Shown here: piece after piece, positions 1 through 9,762 of the stretch
Position numbering within the stretch: position 1 is the first letter of the stretch
Layout of the letters: every line of letters begins with the position of its first letter
Assembly: GCF_003233845.1 (NCBI RefSeq)
Contig: NZ_QKRB01000006.1
Location: 1-64,000 of the forward strand
Reading direction: 5' to 3'
DNA: 64,000 nucleotides
Source of the DNA: Paenibacillus sambharensis
GTDB taxonomy: Bacteria > Bacillota > Bacilli > Paenibacillales > Paenibacillaceae
Made by a program: the position numbers and the translations under genes
Notes under the pieces: generated by a model
Database searches by the model: none
What the model saw: only the letters and a program-made list of their open reading frames with translations
What the model was told of the DNA's origin: nothing

Positions 1-16
1 GGCTGGAGCTCCAGCC
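1..16 (-). terminator. Palindrome downstream of ABC exporter gene
   Basis: GGCTGGAGCTCCAGCC is a perfect 16-base palindrome at the window edge, about 35 bases beyond the stop of the minus-strand exporter gene. It may be part of a transcription terminator, but the flanking sequence is cut off, so no T tract can be checked. Confidence 0.3.
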
Positions 17-50
17 GCTCGGCGGTTCTTTGCGCGTGTAGGGCGAGATG

Positions 51-1871
51 TTACCCATCGCCAGCTTCTTGTTCAATTGGGTTATGCTGCGGAAACTGCA
101 GCTCATAGAGCCGGGCATAACGGCCATTAGCCTTCAGCAGTTCGTCGTGGGTCCCCCGCTCCAGAATGCGGCCTTCCTCAAGCACCACGATCTGATCGGC
201 ATGACGGATGGTGGACAGCCGGTGCGCAATGACTAGGCAAGTGCGCCCCTGCAGCAGCCGGTTCAGCGCTTCCTGGATCAGATGCTCGGATTCGGTATCT
301 AGCGCCGCGGTCGCTTCATCCAGAATAATCAGACGGGGATTCTTCAGCAGGGCTCTGGCGATGGATATCCGCTGCTTCTGCCCGCCTGAGAGCTTGACGC
401 CCCGTTCACCGATCTCGGCGTCATAGCCATCAGGGAAGGCAGTAATGAATCCATGGGCATTCGCGGCTGCTGACGCGGCGATAGTCTCCTCCTCGGTGGC
501 GTCCTGCCGGCCGTAGCGGATGTTGTCCCGGATCGTGCCGTTGAACAGCATGATATCTTGAGACACCAAGCCGATCTGCTGCCGCAGTGATTGCACGGTG
601 ACATCCCTTACATCGAAGCCGTCGATGCTGACTGAACCGCTTCTTACATCATAGAAACGAGTCAGCAGATGGGCTATTGTGGTCTTGCCTGAGCCAGAGG
701 AACCGACAAGCGCAGTGACCTGGCCGGGGCCCATTTCCAGATTGAGCTGGTGAAGCACATCCGGATGCCCGGTGTAGCCAAAGTCCACATCCTGATACAC
801 GACACGTCCCTGTATAGGCGGCAGCTGAGAGGCTCCATCGCGGTCAGCGACCTCCGGCTTTGTTTCCAGAATATCCACTACCCGTTCGTATGCGGCTGCA
901 GACTGCTGGACCGTGTTCAGAATGCGGCTGAAATGACGTACCGGGTTTTGCAGCAGCCGCAGATAAGCCATGAAGGCGACAACGGAGCCGATCGTAAGAC
1001 GGCCGCTCATTACCTGCCATGCACCCAGTACCAATACAATGGCAAGACCTAGGAAATTAATGAAATCGATGGTCGGCTCATAGATGGCCCGCAGCCGGAC
1101 TGTCTTCAGGTTGGCCTCCATATTGACACGGCTCCGGTCGGCGAAGCGGTCGGATTCGTAGTCTTCGGTAGAGAAGGACTTGATCAGCCGGATGCCGGAG
1201 AGCGTATCCTGCAGATGATCGCTTACATCGGCTACCGACTGCTGGACGGTACGGAATGAAGACCGGATTCGCGTGCTGAAGCGCCGTGTCGTGTAAATCA
1301 TGATTGGAAAGGTCGCAAGCAGCATCAACGTGAGCTGCCAGTCGATCCAGAGCATATAGATTGCTACTGCTGTAAAGGTGAATATATCCGTGAACAGCTG
1401 GATCATGCTGGAGGAAACCAGCTGCTGCAGCATATTGACATCGCTTGTCACCCGGGACATCAGGTCTCCGGTCCGGTTGCGGTCATAGAAGCTCATATCC
1501 AGGGTCTGCAGATGGCGGTACAGCATATTGCGCAGCTCATAGATGGCCTTCTGCCCAACAGATGCCATGGCTGTACTGCCAATATAGCCAAACAGCCCAA
1601 GCAGCAGGGCCGCACCCAGAATACCGCCGGCAACCCATGGCAGTGCGGCATAGTTGTCAGCAGGGATAACATGGTCAATTACATAACGGGTAAGCTGCGG
1701 AATAACGAATTCCAGCAGGGAAACGGCTGTCATGCTGATGACAGCCGCAATCAGCAGCCGCCAATTGGAGCGTGTCAGACTGAACAGTCTAAGCAGCATA
1801 CTGGCAATGGACCGCGGATTGAATTTGGGGATAGGGGCGTGCCTGCCTGAAGGGATGCCGCCCGGGTTCAT
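51..1871 (-). CDS. Multidrug-type ABC exporter (fused membrane and ATPase domains)
   Basis: A 606-residue half-transporter of the MsbA/BmrA/LmrA type. It is expected to work as a homodimer in the cytoplasmic membrane, exporting lipids, drugs or small metabolites. The first ~340 residues form a six-helix transmembrane domain. The ATPase domain follows, with Walker A GSSGSGKT near residue 395, signature LSGGQKQR, Walker B LIILDEATAALD and the H-loop AHRLS. The ATG at 1869-1871 has AGGAGG about nine bases upstream. The gene is divergent from a Btr-like AraC regulator, and a palindrome lies between them. Export of a siderophore or a metabolite sensed by that regulator is possible, but the substrate cannot be read from sequence. 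Confidence 0.93.
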   Translation of the reverse strand: MNPGGIPSGRHAPIPKFNPRSIASMLLRLFSLTRSNWRLLIAAVISMTAVSLLEFVIPQLTRYVIDHVIPADNYAALPWVAGGILGAALLLGLFGYIGSTAMASVGQKAIYELRNMLYRHLQTLDMSFYDRNRTGDLMSRVTSDVNMLQQLVSSSMIQLFTDIFTFTAVAIYMLWIDWQLTLMLLATFPIMIYTTRRFSTRIRSSFRTVQQSVADVSDHLQDTLSGIRLIKSFSTEDYESDRFADRSRVNMEANLKTVRLRAIYEPTIDFINFLGLAIVLVLGAWQVMSGRLTIGSVVAFMAYLRLLQNPVRHFSRILNTVQQSAAAYERVVDILETKPEVADRDGASQLPPIQGRVVYQDVDFGYTGHPDVLHQLNLEMGPGQVTALVGSSGSGKTTIAHLLTRFYDVRSGSVSIDGFDVRDVTVQSLRQQIGLVSQDIMLFNGTIRDNIRYGRQDATEEETIAASAAANAHGFITAFPDGYDAEIGERGVKLSGGQKQRISIARALLKNPRLIILDEATAALDTESEHLIQEALNRLLQGRTCLVIAHRLSTIRHADQIVVLEEGRILERGTHDELLKANGRYARLYELQFPQHNPIEQEAGDG

Positions 1872-1927
1872 GGCTCCTGCCCTCCTAGGGGTTGTATCTG
1901 CATAAGAATCCTCTCCAAACCTAAGAA

Positions 1928-1941
1928 TACGATATATCGTA
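1928..1941. promoter_or_regulatory. Perfect 14-bp palindrome in divergent promoter region
   Basis: TACGATATATCGTA reads the same on both strands. It lies between the ABC exporter and the AraC-type gene, about 57 bases upstream of the exporter start. On the minus strand a TTATAA and a TATTCT flank it with an 18-base gap, so it could sit between -35 and -10 of the exporter promoter as an operator. The binding protein is unknown. Confidence 0.45.
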
Positions 1942-2026
1942 ATTGGATTATAACTGGTCTATTGCGGTACGGTCAATGCTGCCAGGGGCTGCAGCGAACG
2001 GGTGGCGAGTGCCTTGTGTCTGTTCA

Positions 2027-2056
2027 TTGACGTATGAAGCGGTTGTCCAATAGTAT
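2027..2056 (+). promoter_or_regulatory. Predicted sigma-A promoter of AraC-type gene
   Basis: TTGACG (2027-2032), an 18-base spacer and TAGTAT (2051-2056) resemble a sigma-A promoter. An in-frame ATG at 2034 falls inside it, which argues for the downstream start at 2124. Confidence 0.5.
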
Positions 2057-2123
2057 AGAAGGAAGCGATAAACGAGGCATTCCCTTACGGGTAACGTTTC
2101 ATAGTCAGCAAGGAAGTGAGCAG

Positions 2124-3686
2124 ATGAGGCCAATGGAGACGAGCCTTACGATAGAATATGCCGGTTCAGAGCTGTTTAGGCTGGAAGGTAGTGAGCGTTC
2201 CGGTCACGCCGGCGGAGCGGAGCATGCTTTTCTGTTTCCGGTGGACGGAAAGCTTCGGGTTATCCTCAAGCAGGGAGAGGATCAGCGTTCAGGATTTATC
2301 CTTGAAGGAGAGCTGCTGCTCGTTCCGCCGGGTACGGCGTATGCCTTATCCTCCCCTGACGGCAGGGCTGTGCAGTGGATAGCTGTATATTTCATGTGCC
2401 GGGACAGAGAAGAATCGGAAGCCAGAAGCGAGGAATGGTCCCCGTTACTTCAGAGGCTGGAGCTGGCGCCGGTCCGGATCCCGCAGATACGAACGTGGAT
2501 GGAGGATTTTCTCAGTGACCCGGGTTCCCATGAGCCGGGATTTTATTTTTGGCTGCAGTCCCACTTGTATGCCATGTGTGCCGGGTGGCTGCAGGCGGCC
2601 AGCAAACCGAAGACGATCGAGCCAGTTAGTAATTTGTCTCTCTATGTGGAATATACGGTCCGGTTTATGACGGAGCACTATAACGAGCAGATGGACATGG
2701 AGGAGCTGGCCAGGGATTCGGGTGTCAGTATCAGCCGCTTCTACAGGGCTTTCAGGCAGTACACTGGTCTTAGCCCGCATAAGTACATGACGAAGCTTCG
2801 CATGGGCGAATCGCTGCGGATGCTGGCGGAGCAGGGCCGATCCGTAACAGATGTGGCCCATGCTGCCGGCTATTCGGACGAGTTCTACTTCAGCCGCCAC
2901 TTCAAGAAGCATATGGGGCTGACACCGACGGAGTATGCGACGAAGGCTAATGTCCGTATCGTTTGCCTCGTCGAGGTGTTTGAGGGAGACCTTGCAGCCT
3001 TGGGGCTGACACCTGTTCTGACCCTGAAGAGAGGCTGGACTGACCATACGGAACAGGCTCTGCTGGAGGTGAGCCGGGCACAGCCGGACTTGATTCTGGC
3101 GGGGCCGGTGGAGCAGCCGGTGCTGGATACTCTGGCTGGTATAGGGCGGACGGAAGCGGTCAGGTGGAAGGGCGTTTCGTGGAAGGAACGTCTGCTGCGC
3201 TTCGGCAGCCTGCTTGGCCTTACCGGGCCGGCGGAGCGCTGGCTTGCCTACTACGACCAGAAGGTCGAGAATGCGCGGCTGCACGTCAGCCGAAGCTTGA
3301 GGGGGGAGCCGTATCTGATTGTCCATGTTTACCCGGATGGCTACCGCGTATACGGCCTGCAGATGACGAAGATGAAGAGCTTGTTCTACGATGATCTTGG
3401 CATCGTCCCGCCGCCTTCCATCCGTGATCTGGTCGTGCTTGATACGCCTTCCCTGCTTGAAGTCGCCAAGCTGGCCTGTGAGAATGTACTGTTTCTGGTC
3501 GATAAGAGCATGACAGACGGGGAGCAGAGACAGCTTGAAGAGCGTTGGCGCAAGCTGCGAAGGACGCGGAGGGAGAGGCGCTGCCTGTTCATCCGCCATC
3601 CTTTTCCGCTTCATTATAATGCTTTCGTATATGACGGTCTGATCGATCAAACGGTTCACGAGCTTATGCACCCCCTGCGTATATAA
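2124..3686 (+). CDS. AraC-family regulator fused to siderophore-binding-type domain (Btr-like)
   Basis: A 520-residue regulator with three parts. An N-terminal cupin-like AraC_binding region covers about residues 1-160. A double helix-turn-helix of AraC type covers about 175-275, including DVAHAAGYSDEFYFSRHFK. The C-terminal half resembles TroA/FepB-type substrate-binding proteins. This architecture matches Bacillus subtilis Btr, which binds Fe-bacillibactin and activates siderophore uptake genes, so an iron-siderophore ligand is a reasonable inference. The start at ATG 2124 has AAGGAAGTGAG upstream; an upstream in-frame ATG at 2034 lies in the promoter. Unlike feuABC-linked Btr, no uptake genes are adjacent; the neighbour is a divergent ABC exporter. 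Confidence 0.88.
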   Translation: MRPMETSLTIEYAGSELFRLEGSERSGHAGGAEHAFLFPVDGKLRVILKQGEDQRSGFILEGELLLVPPGTAYALSSPDGRAVQWIAVYFMCRDREESEARSEEWSPLLQRLELAPVRIPQIRTWMEDFLSDPGSHEPGFYFWLQSHLYAMCAGWLQAASKPKTIEPVSNLSLYVEYTVRFMTEHYNEQMDMEELARDSGVSISRFYRAFRQYTGLSPHKYMTKLRMGESLRMLAEQGRSVTDVAHAAGYSDEFYFSRHFKKHMGLTPTEYATKANVRIVCLVEVFEGDLAALGLTPVLTLKRGWTDHTEQALLEVSRAQPDLILAGPVEQPVLDTLAGIGRTEAVRWKGVSWKERLLRFGSLLGLTGPAERWLAYYDQKVENARLHVSRSLRGEPYLIVHVYPDGYRVYGLQMTKMKSLFYDDLGIVPPPSIRDLVVLDTPSLLEVAKLACENVLFLVDKSMTDGEQRQLEERWRKLRRTRRERRCLFIRHPFPLHYNAFVYDGLIDQTVHELMHPLRI

Positions 3687-3709
3687 ACCGGCTTTGGTAA
3701 ACGGCAAAG

Positions 3710-3737
3710 TTTAGTTCTCCTCCTCCGGCGGTATAAT
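3710..3737 (+). promoter_or_regulatory. Predicted promoter of TrxR-like gene
   Basis: A perfect TATAAT at 3732-3737 is preceded at 16 bases by a weak TTTAGT. It lies about 45 bases upstream of the flavoprotein start. Only the -10 element is convincing. Confidence 0.45.
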
Positions 3738-3782
3738 GTAACAGAGTGTTCTGCCCGCAAGAGGGCAGGGAGGAGGGTGACG

Positions 3783-4706
3783 ATGCAGGTTGATTGCGCA
3801 GTAATCGGAGGCGGGATCGCCGGCATGCAGGCTGCTATACAGCTCGGCCGGTACCAGCACTCCGTCGTGGTGATTGACGCAGGGGATGGACGTTCCCGCA
3901 AATGCCGGAATTATCACAACCTGCTTGGGTTTCCGGATGGCGTCAGCGGGTCAGAGCTTCTGCTGCAGGGGCGCCGGCATGCTGAGCAGCTCGGTGTATC
4001 GTTTATCAAGGCAAAAGTAACAGGGGCCTCCAAGGATCGGGAAGGCTTCAAATTGGATATTGAAGGCGTAGAAACCGTGCATGCCAAGCGGCTGCTGTTT
4101 GCTACAGGTGTAAAGGACAGGCTCCCCGATTTTCCGAAGCTGTATCCCTGCCTTGGCATCAGCATCTATATCTGTCCGGACTGTGATGGTTATGAGATCC
4201 GGGACAAACGGGTGCTTGTCCTGGGGTCCGGAAGAGCCGGGGCTTCTATGGCGCTGGAGCTGACGCATTGGACAGAAGATATCGTGTATATTAACCATGA
4301 ACAGCAGCAGGTGCCGGAGGAACAGCTGGACAGGCTGCTTCAGATTGGTATTGGTTATATTGAAAAGCCGATCCGCCAGCTGGTTACCGAAGGGGATCAT
4401 CTGAAGGGTGCCATTCTCCGTGACGGGTCGGTTATAGCGGGCGAAAATGCCTTTGTTGCATTCGGAGGGAACGAGGTTCGCTCTGAGCTTGCATCCCAGC
4501 TCGGCGTCAAGCTGTCGGCAAGCAAGCATATTGTGACGGATGCAAGAACCAAGATGACTAATATCCAGCATGTGTGGGCTGCAGGAGACATCGCCGTCCA
4601 TTCGGAACAGGTGGCCATTGCGATGGGCGACGGTGTTCAGGCCGCCATATGGATGCATAAGAGCCTAGTGGAGGATATCGGATCAGGGAGCCGCTTCGGA
4701 CGGTAA
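3783..4706 (+). CDS. Thioredoxin-reductase-like FAD/NAD(P) disulfide oxidoreductase
   Basis: A 307-residue soluble flavoprotein. The N-terminal FAD Rossmann motif is VIGGGIAGMQAA. The NAD(P) motif is LVLGSGRAGAS. The C-terminal FAD-contacting segment is WAAGDIA. A CPDC motif just before the NAD(P) motif aligns with the redox-active CATC of thioredoxin reductase, so a dithiol/disulfide activity is plausible. It may use thioredoxin or a small-molecule disulfide as in the GliT/HlmI group. ATG 3783 is preferred over GTG 3777 because GGAGG lies eight bases upstream of it. It is monocistronic, with its own promoter and terminator. Confidence 0.85.
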   Translation: MQVDCAVIGGGIAGMQAAIQLGRYQHSVVVIDAGDGRSRKCRNYHNLLGFPDGVSGSELLLQGRRHAEQLGVSFIKAKVTGASKDREGFKLDIEGVETVHAKRLLFATGVKDRLPDFPKLYPCLGISIYICPDCDGYEIRDKRVLVLGSGRAGASMALELTHWTEDIVYINHEQQQVPEEQLDRLLQIGIGYIEKPIRQLVTEGDHLKGAILRDGSVIAGENAFVAFGGNEVRSELASQLGVKLSASKHIVTDARTKMTNIQHVWAAGDIAVHSEQVAIAMGDGVQAAIWMHKSLVEDIGSGSRFGR

Positions 4707-4724
4707 GCTGAACCCATACGTGAT

Positions 4725-4772
4725 GAAGACCGAATCAGTCGGAAAGGCTGGGGCGGTCTTCTTCTTTTTTAT
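4725..4772 (+). terminator. Rho-independent terminator
   Basis: GAAGACCG (4725-4732) pairs with CGGTCTTC (4754-4761), followed by a T-rich run TTCTTTTTTAT. It ends the flavoprotein transcript. Confidence 0.8.
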
Positions 4773-4905
4773 ATTGTGGCGAATGTTAAATAATCATTAG
4801 TTTTGCCTCACCTCTATAAAGGCAGCCTAAATTTTCCGATTAATGCCATAGGAGCTGCGTGCCGACTGGGTGCTGCATGTTCAAGAATATTAAGGGGTGA
4901 AGGGC

Positions 4906-6660
4906 ATGCTGGCTCGTCTAGGACTTACCTTCAAGTTAATTATGCTGCTTGCAATACCAGTAGTGCTGTTGTCTTCGGCGGCCTTCTATGGCTTATCTAA
5001 AACCGGGCAGGTGACAGACTTGCTGATTGAGAATCTCTATACCGCTTCGTACCGCAGTAATGACTCGCTGATTAATGCGGACAGGGATTTATACCAGGCT
5101 ATGACGGCGGTCAAGACTATGGAGGCCGCACAGCGGGGAAGCGAGATTTATCCGAAGGAACTTGAGAGCTTCCGTGAAAATGTTGAGCAAGCGTCGCAGC
5201 GGATGAACGCCGCCTGGGATATATGGAAAAACCATAAGAGCGATCTCTTGACAGCAGATACCCGTCAAGCGATGGATGCATATTTCGAAGCATCGCTTCT
5301 CAAGCTGCAGGAATGGGAGCTGGCCAGCCAGCCGCTGCTTGCAGAGCTGCCTGACGCAGCCGGTTCCAAAAAGCGGGAGCTCGTCGGGCAGCTGGACGGA
5401 TTGGACAGCCTGTTTGAGGAATCGAGAGGCAATATTGACGAATTAGCCGATTTGATCCAGGACAATATCGAGACGACTGTTGCGGCGATGCGGGAGGAAG
5501 TAGAGCGAATGCTCACCGTATTTGCGGTCGCTGCCGGTATTGCAATCGCGGTCAGTGCGGCGGCATGCTGGCTGCTGATTCATAATATCCGCCGTTCCAT
5601 CCGAAGTGTGGTCCGGAGTGCGGATGCTGTGGCTGCAGGCAATCTGGCTGCTGAGCCTGTTCAGGTGAAGTCGCGGGATGAGATTGGCGCACTGGGAACC
5701 GCGGTCAACCGGATGACGGACAGCCTGAAGTTATTAATCAGCTCTGTTTCGGAGGTTTCGCTCACAGTCGCTGCTTCATCGGAGCAGCTGGCGGCAAGCG
5801 CGGAACAGACGGGCCATGCGACAGAGCATATAGCTGGACGGATACAGCTGATGGCTGAAGGGGCTCAGGATACGGCGGATCAGGCACGCCAGAGCGATGA
5901 GCGGATTCGTTCCATGGTAGCAGGGGCCAAAGCTATGGACAGCCGCTTAATGCAGGTAGCGGACACTGCAAGACAGGCCGCTGCCCAGTCTGGAGAGGGA
6001 AGCCGCGTTGTGGAGCAGGCTGTCAGCAGCATGGATAATATTGACCGGGCCGTAACAGAACTGTCGGATTCTATCGTCAAGCTTGGCCATGCTTCACAAG
6101 AGATCAGCTCCTTCATTGGAGCGATTACCGGGATTGCCAATCAGACGAATATGCTGGCCCTTAACGCGGGTATTGAAGCGGCACGGGCGGGTGAACAGGG
6201 CCGCGGCTTCTCGGTGGTGGCGGCGGAAATCCGCAAGCTTGCCGAGCAGACGTCCAGTGCGGCCAAGCAGGCGGCGGAGCTTACCGATAATATTACGAAC
6301 AGCAGCCGCTTCGCGGTAGAGGGTATGGAAGTGGCAGGACAGGAGGTCACCAAGGGCAAGCAGTCCATCGAGCAGGCGGACCAAGCCTTTGCGGGCATTC
6401 AGACAGCGGTAGGCAGTCTGGCCAGCCAGATTGCTGTTGTATCGGGTGAGACACGTAAGCTTGCAGACAGCGCTGAGATGACGGGAGAGATATTCTCACG
6501 GGTAGCAGATGTTGCCATCCGTTCCTCGGATGATACCCAGGAGGTATCGGCGGCCACAGAGCAGCAGCTGGCATCCATGGAGGATGTGGCTTCCTCATCC
6601 CGTGCGCTGTCGGCCATGGCTGAACAGCTTCAGGAGCTTATTGCCAAGTTTCGTACCTGA
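4906..6660 (+). CDS. Methyl-accepting chemotaxis protein
   Basis: A 584-residue transmembrane chemoreceptor. TM1 spans about residues 7-29. A mostly helical extracytoplasmic sensor domain of about 175 residues follows, then TM2 (about 205-227), a HAMP linker and a long cytoplasmic signalling hairpin. The hairpin tip contains [20 protein letters not shown], the highly conserved CheA/CheW-binding region. It should signal through CheA to flagellar motors. The ligand is unknown; the helical sensor resembles four-helix-bundle MCP domains. ATG 4906 is chosen with AAGGGGTGA upstream; GTG 4897 is possible. No che genes lie nearby. Confidence 0.95.
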   Translation: MLARLGLTFKLIMLLAIPVVLLSSAAFYGLSKTGQVTDLLIENLYTASYRSNDSLINADRDLYQAMTAVKTMEAAQRGSEIYPKELESFRENVEQASQRMNAAWDIWKNHKSDLLTADTRQAMDAYFEASLLKLQEWELASQPLLAELPDAAGSKKRELVGQLDGLDSLFEESRGNIDELADLIQDNIETTVAAMREEVERMLTVFAVAAGIAIAVSAAACWLLIHNIRRSIRSVVRSADAVAAGNLAAEPVQVKSRDEIGALGTAVNRMTDSLKLLISSVSEVSLTVAASSEQLAASAEQTGHATEHIAGRIQLMAEGAQDTADQARQSDERIRSMVAGAKAMDSRLMQVADTARQAAAQSGEGSRVVEQAVSSMDNIDRAVTELSDSIVKLGHASQEISSFIGAITGIANQTNMLALNAGIEAARAGEQGRGFSVVAAEIRKLAEQTSSAAKQAAELTDNITNSSRFAVEGMEVAGQEVTKGKQSIEQADQAFAGIQTAVGSLASQIAVVSGETRKLADSAEMTGEIFSRVADVAIRSSDDTQEVSAATEQQLASMEDVASSSRALSAMAEQLQELIAKFRT

Positions 6661-6687
6661 TTCGCCAAGCGTGCCCTATGGGAAACA

Positions 6688-6719
6688 GACCGTCCTCAAT
6701 GAGAGGGCGGTCTTATTAA
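6688..6719. terminator. Bidirectional terminator between converging genes
   Basis: GACCGTCCTC (6688-6697) pairs with GAGGGCGGTC (6703-6712) with one wobble pair, followed on the plus strand by TTATTAATTTG. It overlaps the last codons of the minus-strand MFS gene and can serve both. Confidence 0.7.
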
Positions 6720-7940
6720 TTTGCGCATTCGCACAGGTTCAGGCGAGTTCTTCTCCCCGGGGCGAATCAGCACCCATGCCAAAATAGCGGAAATCAGGCT
6801 TGTTGCGGTAAGGGTCCAAAACAAGTCACCAAGCGTGCCTGTTGCAAGCAGCGACGCAACAGGCGGTCCGATTGCGACACCGGTAAACCGCATGCTGCTG
6901 TAAAAGGAAGTGACGGTACCGCGTTTTTCCTTCTCGATTCCCTCGGTAATCAGAGCATCCAGACATGGCAGAGCCACACCAATCCCCAGTCCGGCGGCAC
7001 TGAGGAAGATCATCTGCATGATAATCGACGGTGTGAATACACAGGCGGTTGTACCGGCAGCACACAGGAAGAACCCGCCGGTAACCAGTTGCTTCATCCT
7101 TTTCTTGTTCTCGCCAATAATCTTGCCGGTTATATAAGAAGCCGAACACAGGATAGCAAGCGGTATTGCAAGCACAGCCCCTTTCGCAACCCCCTTCAGA
7201 TGCAAATCCTTCTCGAGAGCATCGGAGAGATAGACAAGGAATGCGAACAGGACGAACATACCAGTCCCGCCAATGATAAACACAGCATACAGCCATCTGC
7301 CCTCACGCCGGAATACCTTCTTAAGGGTATGAAGGAATTCACCAAGCGGAAGAGGCGGATCGCTGCGGCGGGGCGACTTCACCAGAAAGACCACCAGCAG
7401 TACGGATATCGCAGACAGAATAGGTATTCCAAGAAAAGGATAAAACCAGGCGAAGCTTGCAAGAAATGAGCCGAGGACAGGGCTTAACACCTTACCGAAG
7501 GTGTTCGAGGTTTCGATGAGTCCCAGCCCGGCGCTAACCTGTTCTTCTTTCTTAAACATATCACCGACCAGCGGCATAACAATCGGCGCCGCGCCGGCTG
7601 CTCCCATGCCCTGCAGGATACGCCCGACAATCATGTAAGGATAGGCATGGTCCAAGAAAATGGCTGCCGTTGCGCATATTCCTCCGCCGATCCCGACAAG
7701 TATCAGGCTTGGCACAATGATTGTCTTCCGTCCGTAACGGTCAGACAAGTAGCCTGCCGGCGGAATAAGAACGATCGCCATGACGGAAAATACCGTGATA
7801 ATCAGGCTTGTCTGGAACGAACTGATCTGCAGCTGCCTGCGGATTTCGGGCAGGACGGGAATCAGCATCGAATTGCCGAGTGTCATGATCAGCGGGATAG
7901 AACTGAGCGCGATCAGTGCACCTCTCTGTTCTGGTTTCAC
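6696..7940 (-). CDS. MFS drug/proton antiporter (DHA1 type)
   Basis: A 414-residue, twelve-helix major facilitator protein of the cytoplasmic membrane. Motif A of drug/H+ antiporters appears as GYLSDRYGRKTI in the loop after TM2. The N-terminal half has the LPEIRRQLQ segment common to Bcr/CflA, Blt and TetA-like exporters. The start is a GTG at 7938-7940. An in-frame stop just upstream rules out a longer protein. The ribosome site (GGGGT) is weak. The substrate is unknown. The gene is divergent from the phospholipase-D-like gene with a 229-base gap. Confidence 0.9.
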   Translation of the reverse strand: MKPEQRGALIALSSIPLIMTLGNSMLIPVLPEIRRQLQISSFQTSLIITVFSVMAIVLIPPAGYLSDRYGRKTIIVPSLILVGIGGGICATAAIFLDHAYPYMIVGRILQGMGAAGAAPIVMPLVGDMFKKEEQVSAGLGLIETSNTFGKVLSPVLGSFLASFAWFYPFLGIPILSAISVLLVVFLVKSPRRSDPPLPLGEFLHTLKKVFRREGRWLYAVFIIGGTGMFVLFAFLVYLSDALEKDLHLKGVAKGAVLAIPLAILCSASYITGKIIGENKKRMKQLVTGGFFLCAAGTTACVFTPSIIMQMIFLSAAGLGIGVALPCLDALITEGIEKEKRGTVTSFYSSMRFTGVAIGPPVASLLATGTLGDLFWTLTATSLISAILAWVLIRPGEKNSPEPVRMRKLIRPPSH

Positions 7941-8169
7941 AGCCGGTTACCCCATTTCCAGATTCTTTACAGGTATGTGTGCGGATATGGCGTCAAGCGG
8001 CGTCCGGGGGGCCGGTCACGCATGCTGTTATCATGCACAGGCAGCCGGCATTTCATACGATCGCTTCCCGCACTCCATTGGAGGCATTGCGCCCCTAGGC
8101 AAGTTGGTTCAGGACAGCTTTGCAGCGGGTAAAAGGATTCTGCATACGTTGTAACCAAGGAGGGGCGTG

Positions 8170-9696
8170 ATGAAGCTGAATGATATGAGCCGCTTGGACC
8201 AGCGCTTGCATGGAAATATGCGGCTGCTGAAGCGCCTGTCATGGAAATGGCTGCTGGCAGCTGCACTGCTTATTGCCTACCTTACAACGATTATAGTTCA
8301 TACCTATAAACCCCTGCCCGCGGGTTTGTCATACGAGAGCGGGGTTTACCGGACAAGTGACGTGGAGATGCTTGTCAATCTGTCGTACGAACAAAATGGC
8401 AGCCGTGTTTATCAGGATGAGATCTATCAGGCATGGCTGGATGCCATCCGGCAGGCGGAGAAATGGATTGTCATCGATATGTTCTTGTTCAATGGGTTCA
8501 CCGATACCGGCAAGCATTATCCTCCCCTCAGCGATTTAATCGCAGATGCCATAACCCTTCAGAAAGCGCTTCATCCGGAGATGAAGGTAATTGTGATTAC
8601 TGATGAAGTTAACACCACATACGGTTCTCATGCCTCCCCGGTAATGAAGCGGCTTGCTGAGGCAGGGGCTGAAGTCGTCTACACGAACCTTGATAAGCTA
8701 AGGGACTCCAATCCGCTGTATTCCGGCGCGTGGCGAATGTTCGCCCAGTGGTTCGGCCAAGAAGGGAACGGGTGGCTCCTTAACCCGTTTGGAAGCGGGG
8801 CGCCGGAGGTAACCGCCCGTTCTTATATGAAGCTGCTGAACGTGAAGGCGAACCACCGCAAGCTGCTCATGACCGAGCATACGGCTATTGTGACATCTGC
8901 TAATATGCATGACGCGAGTGCGAAGAACAGCAACATCGCATTCCGCTTCGGCGGGCCGATTCTGAAGGACGTCTGGGAGGCTGAGAAGGCAGTCATCGCG
9001 ATGTCAGGCGGGCCGGATATCGAGCTTGACTTCTACAGTGCAGGGCTTGCCGGGGGCGAGGTGAGCATTACCACCGCAAATCTGGATTACAACAGTCCAG
9101 ATCTGGCGGAGCTGCGGTGGCTGACAGAGGGGAAGATAGCGAAGCAGGTGGAGCGTTCCATTGAGGGGGCCAAACCCGGTGAGCGGATCTGGATCGGGAT
9201 GTTTTATCTGGCGGACAGGGATGTGGTGAATGCCTTGGCAGAGGCATCTGACCGCAAGGTGGATGTCCGGCTGATACTAGACCCCAACCGTATGGCGTTC
9301 GGCCATGGCAAGGTCGGGCTTCCGAATATTCCTGTAGCGGCGGAGCTTATTAAACGTTCGGGCGGAGCTGTTCAGATCCGGTGGTATAAGACTGGCGAGG
9401 AGCAGTACCATACCAAGCTGATGGTCGTACAAGGGAAGACGGGTGTGGTCATGATCGGCGGGTCCGCAAATTATACGAGACGTAATCTGGATGACTTAAA
9501 CCTGGAGGCGAACCTGATGATCACCGCGGCCAGAGAATCCAAGATTGCCATGCAGGCTGTGCAGTACTTTGAACGGTTGTGGCATAACGAGGACGGCATG
9601 TACACCGTCCCTTACGAGGCTTATGAGGAAAAGCTGCCCATCGGCAAGCAGTTCTTGTACGGGGTGCAGAAGCTTCTTGGCTTTACAACCTACTAG
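8170..9696 (+). CDS. Membrane-anchored phospholipase D-like protein
   Basis: A 508-residue protein with one N-terminal membrane segment (about residues 21-42) and two PLD repeats facing outside or at the membrane surface. The HKD-type motifs are NHRKLLMTEHTAIVTSAN and YHTKLMVV followed by GGSANYT. Both keep the catalytic His and Lys; the Asp positions are Glu and Gln. The family includes cardiolipin synthases, which condense two phosphatidylglycerols, and phosphodiesterases. The layout is not that of canonical ClsA (which has two N-terminal helices), so the substrate is uncertain. ATG 8170 has AAGGAGG seven bases upstream. A strong terminator follows. Confidence 0.85.
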   Translation: MKLNDMSRLDQRLHGNMRLLKRLSWKWLLAAALLIAYLTTIIVHTYKPLPAGLSYESGVYRTSDVEMLVNLSYEQNGSRVYQDEIYQAWLDAIRQAEKWIVIDMFLFNGFTDTGKHYPPLSDLIADAITLQKALHPEMKVIVITDEVNTTYGSHASPVMKRLAEAGAEVVYTNLDKLRDSNPLYSGAWRMFAQWFGQEGNGWLLNPFGSGAPEVTARSYMKLLNVKANHRKLLMTEHTAIVTSANMHDASAKNSNIAFRFGGPILKDVWEAEKAVIAMSGGPDIELDFYSAGLAGGEVSITTANLDYNSPDLAELRWLTEGKIAKQVERSIEGAKPGERIWIGMFYLADRDVVNALAEASDRKVDVRLILDPNRMAFGHGKVGLPNIPVAAELIKRSGGAVQIRWYKTGEEQYHTKLMVVQGKTGVVMIGGSANYTRRNLDDLNLEANLMITAARESKIAMQAVQYFERLWHNEDGMYTVPYEAYEEKLPIGKQFLYGVQKLLGFTTY

Positions 9697-9720
9697 AGCG
9701 AGCGAGATGTCCGAATAATG

Positions 9721-9752
9721 AGAGAAAGGCTGGCTTCTGCCAGCCTTTCTCT
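9721..9752. terminator. Bidirectional rho-independent terminator
   Basis: AGAGAAAGGCTGGC (9721-9734), loop TTCT, and GCCAGCCTTTCTCT (9739-9752) form a perfect 14-bp stem between two converging genes. Confidence 0.85.
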
Positions 9753-9762
9753 ATGTAATCGG

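Noticed and set aside
2034-2123. Longer N-terminus of the AraC-type regulator from ATG 2034
   Set aside because: That ATG lies within the predicted promoter and lacks a ribosome site, while ATG 2124 has one.
2445-3707. 420-codon open frame antisense to the AraC-type gene
   Set aside because: It mirrors a well-supported gene, has no ribosome site and a non-protein-like His/Arg/Gln-rich composition.
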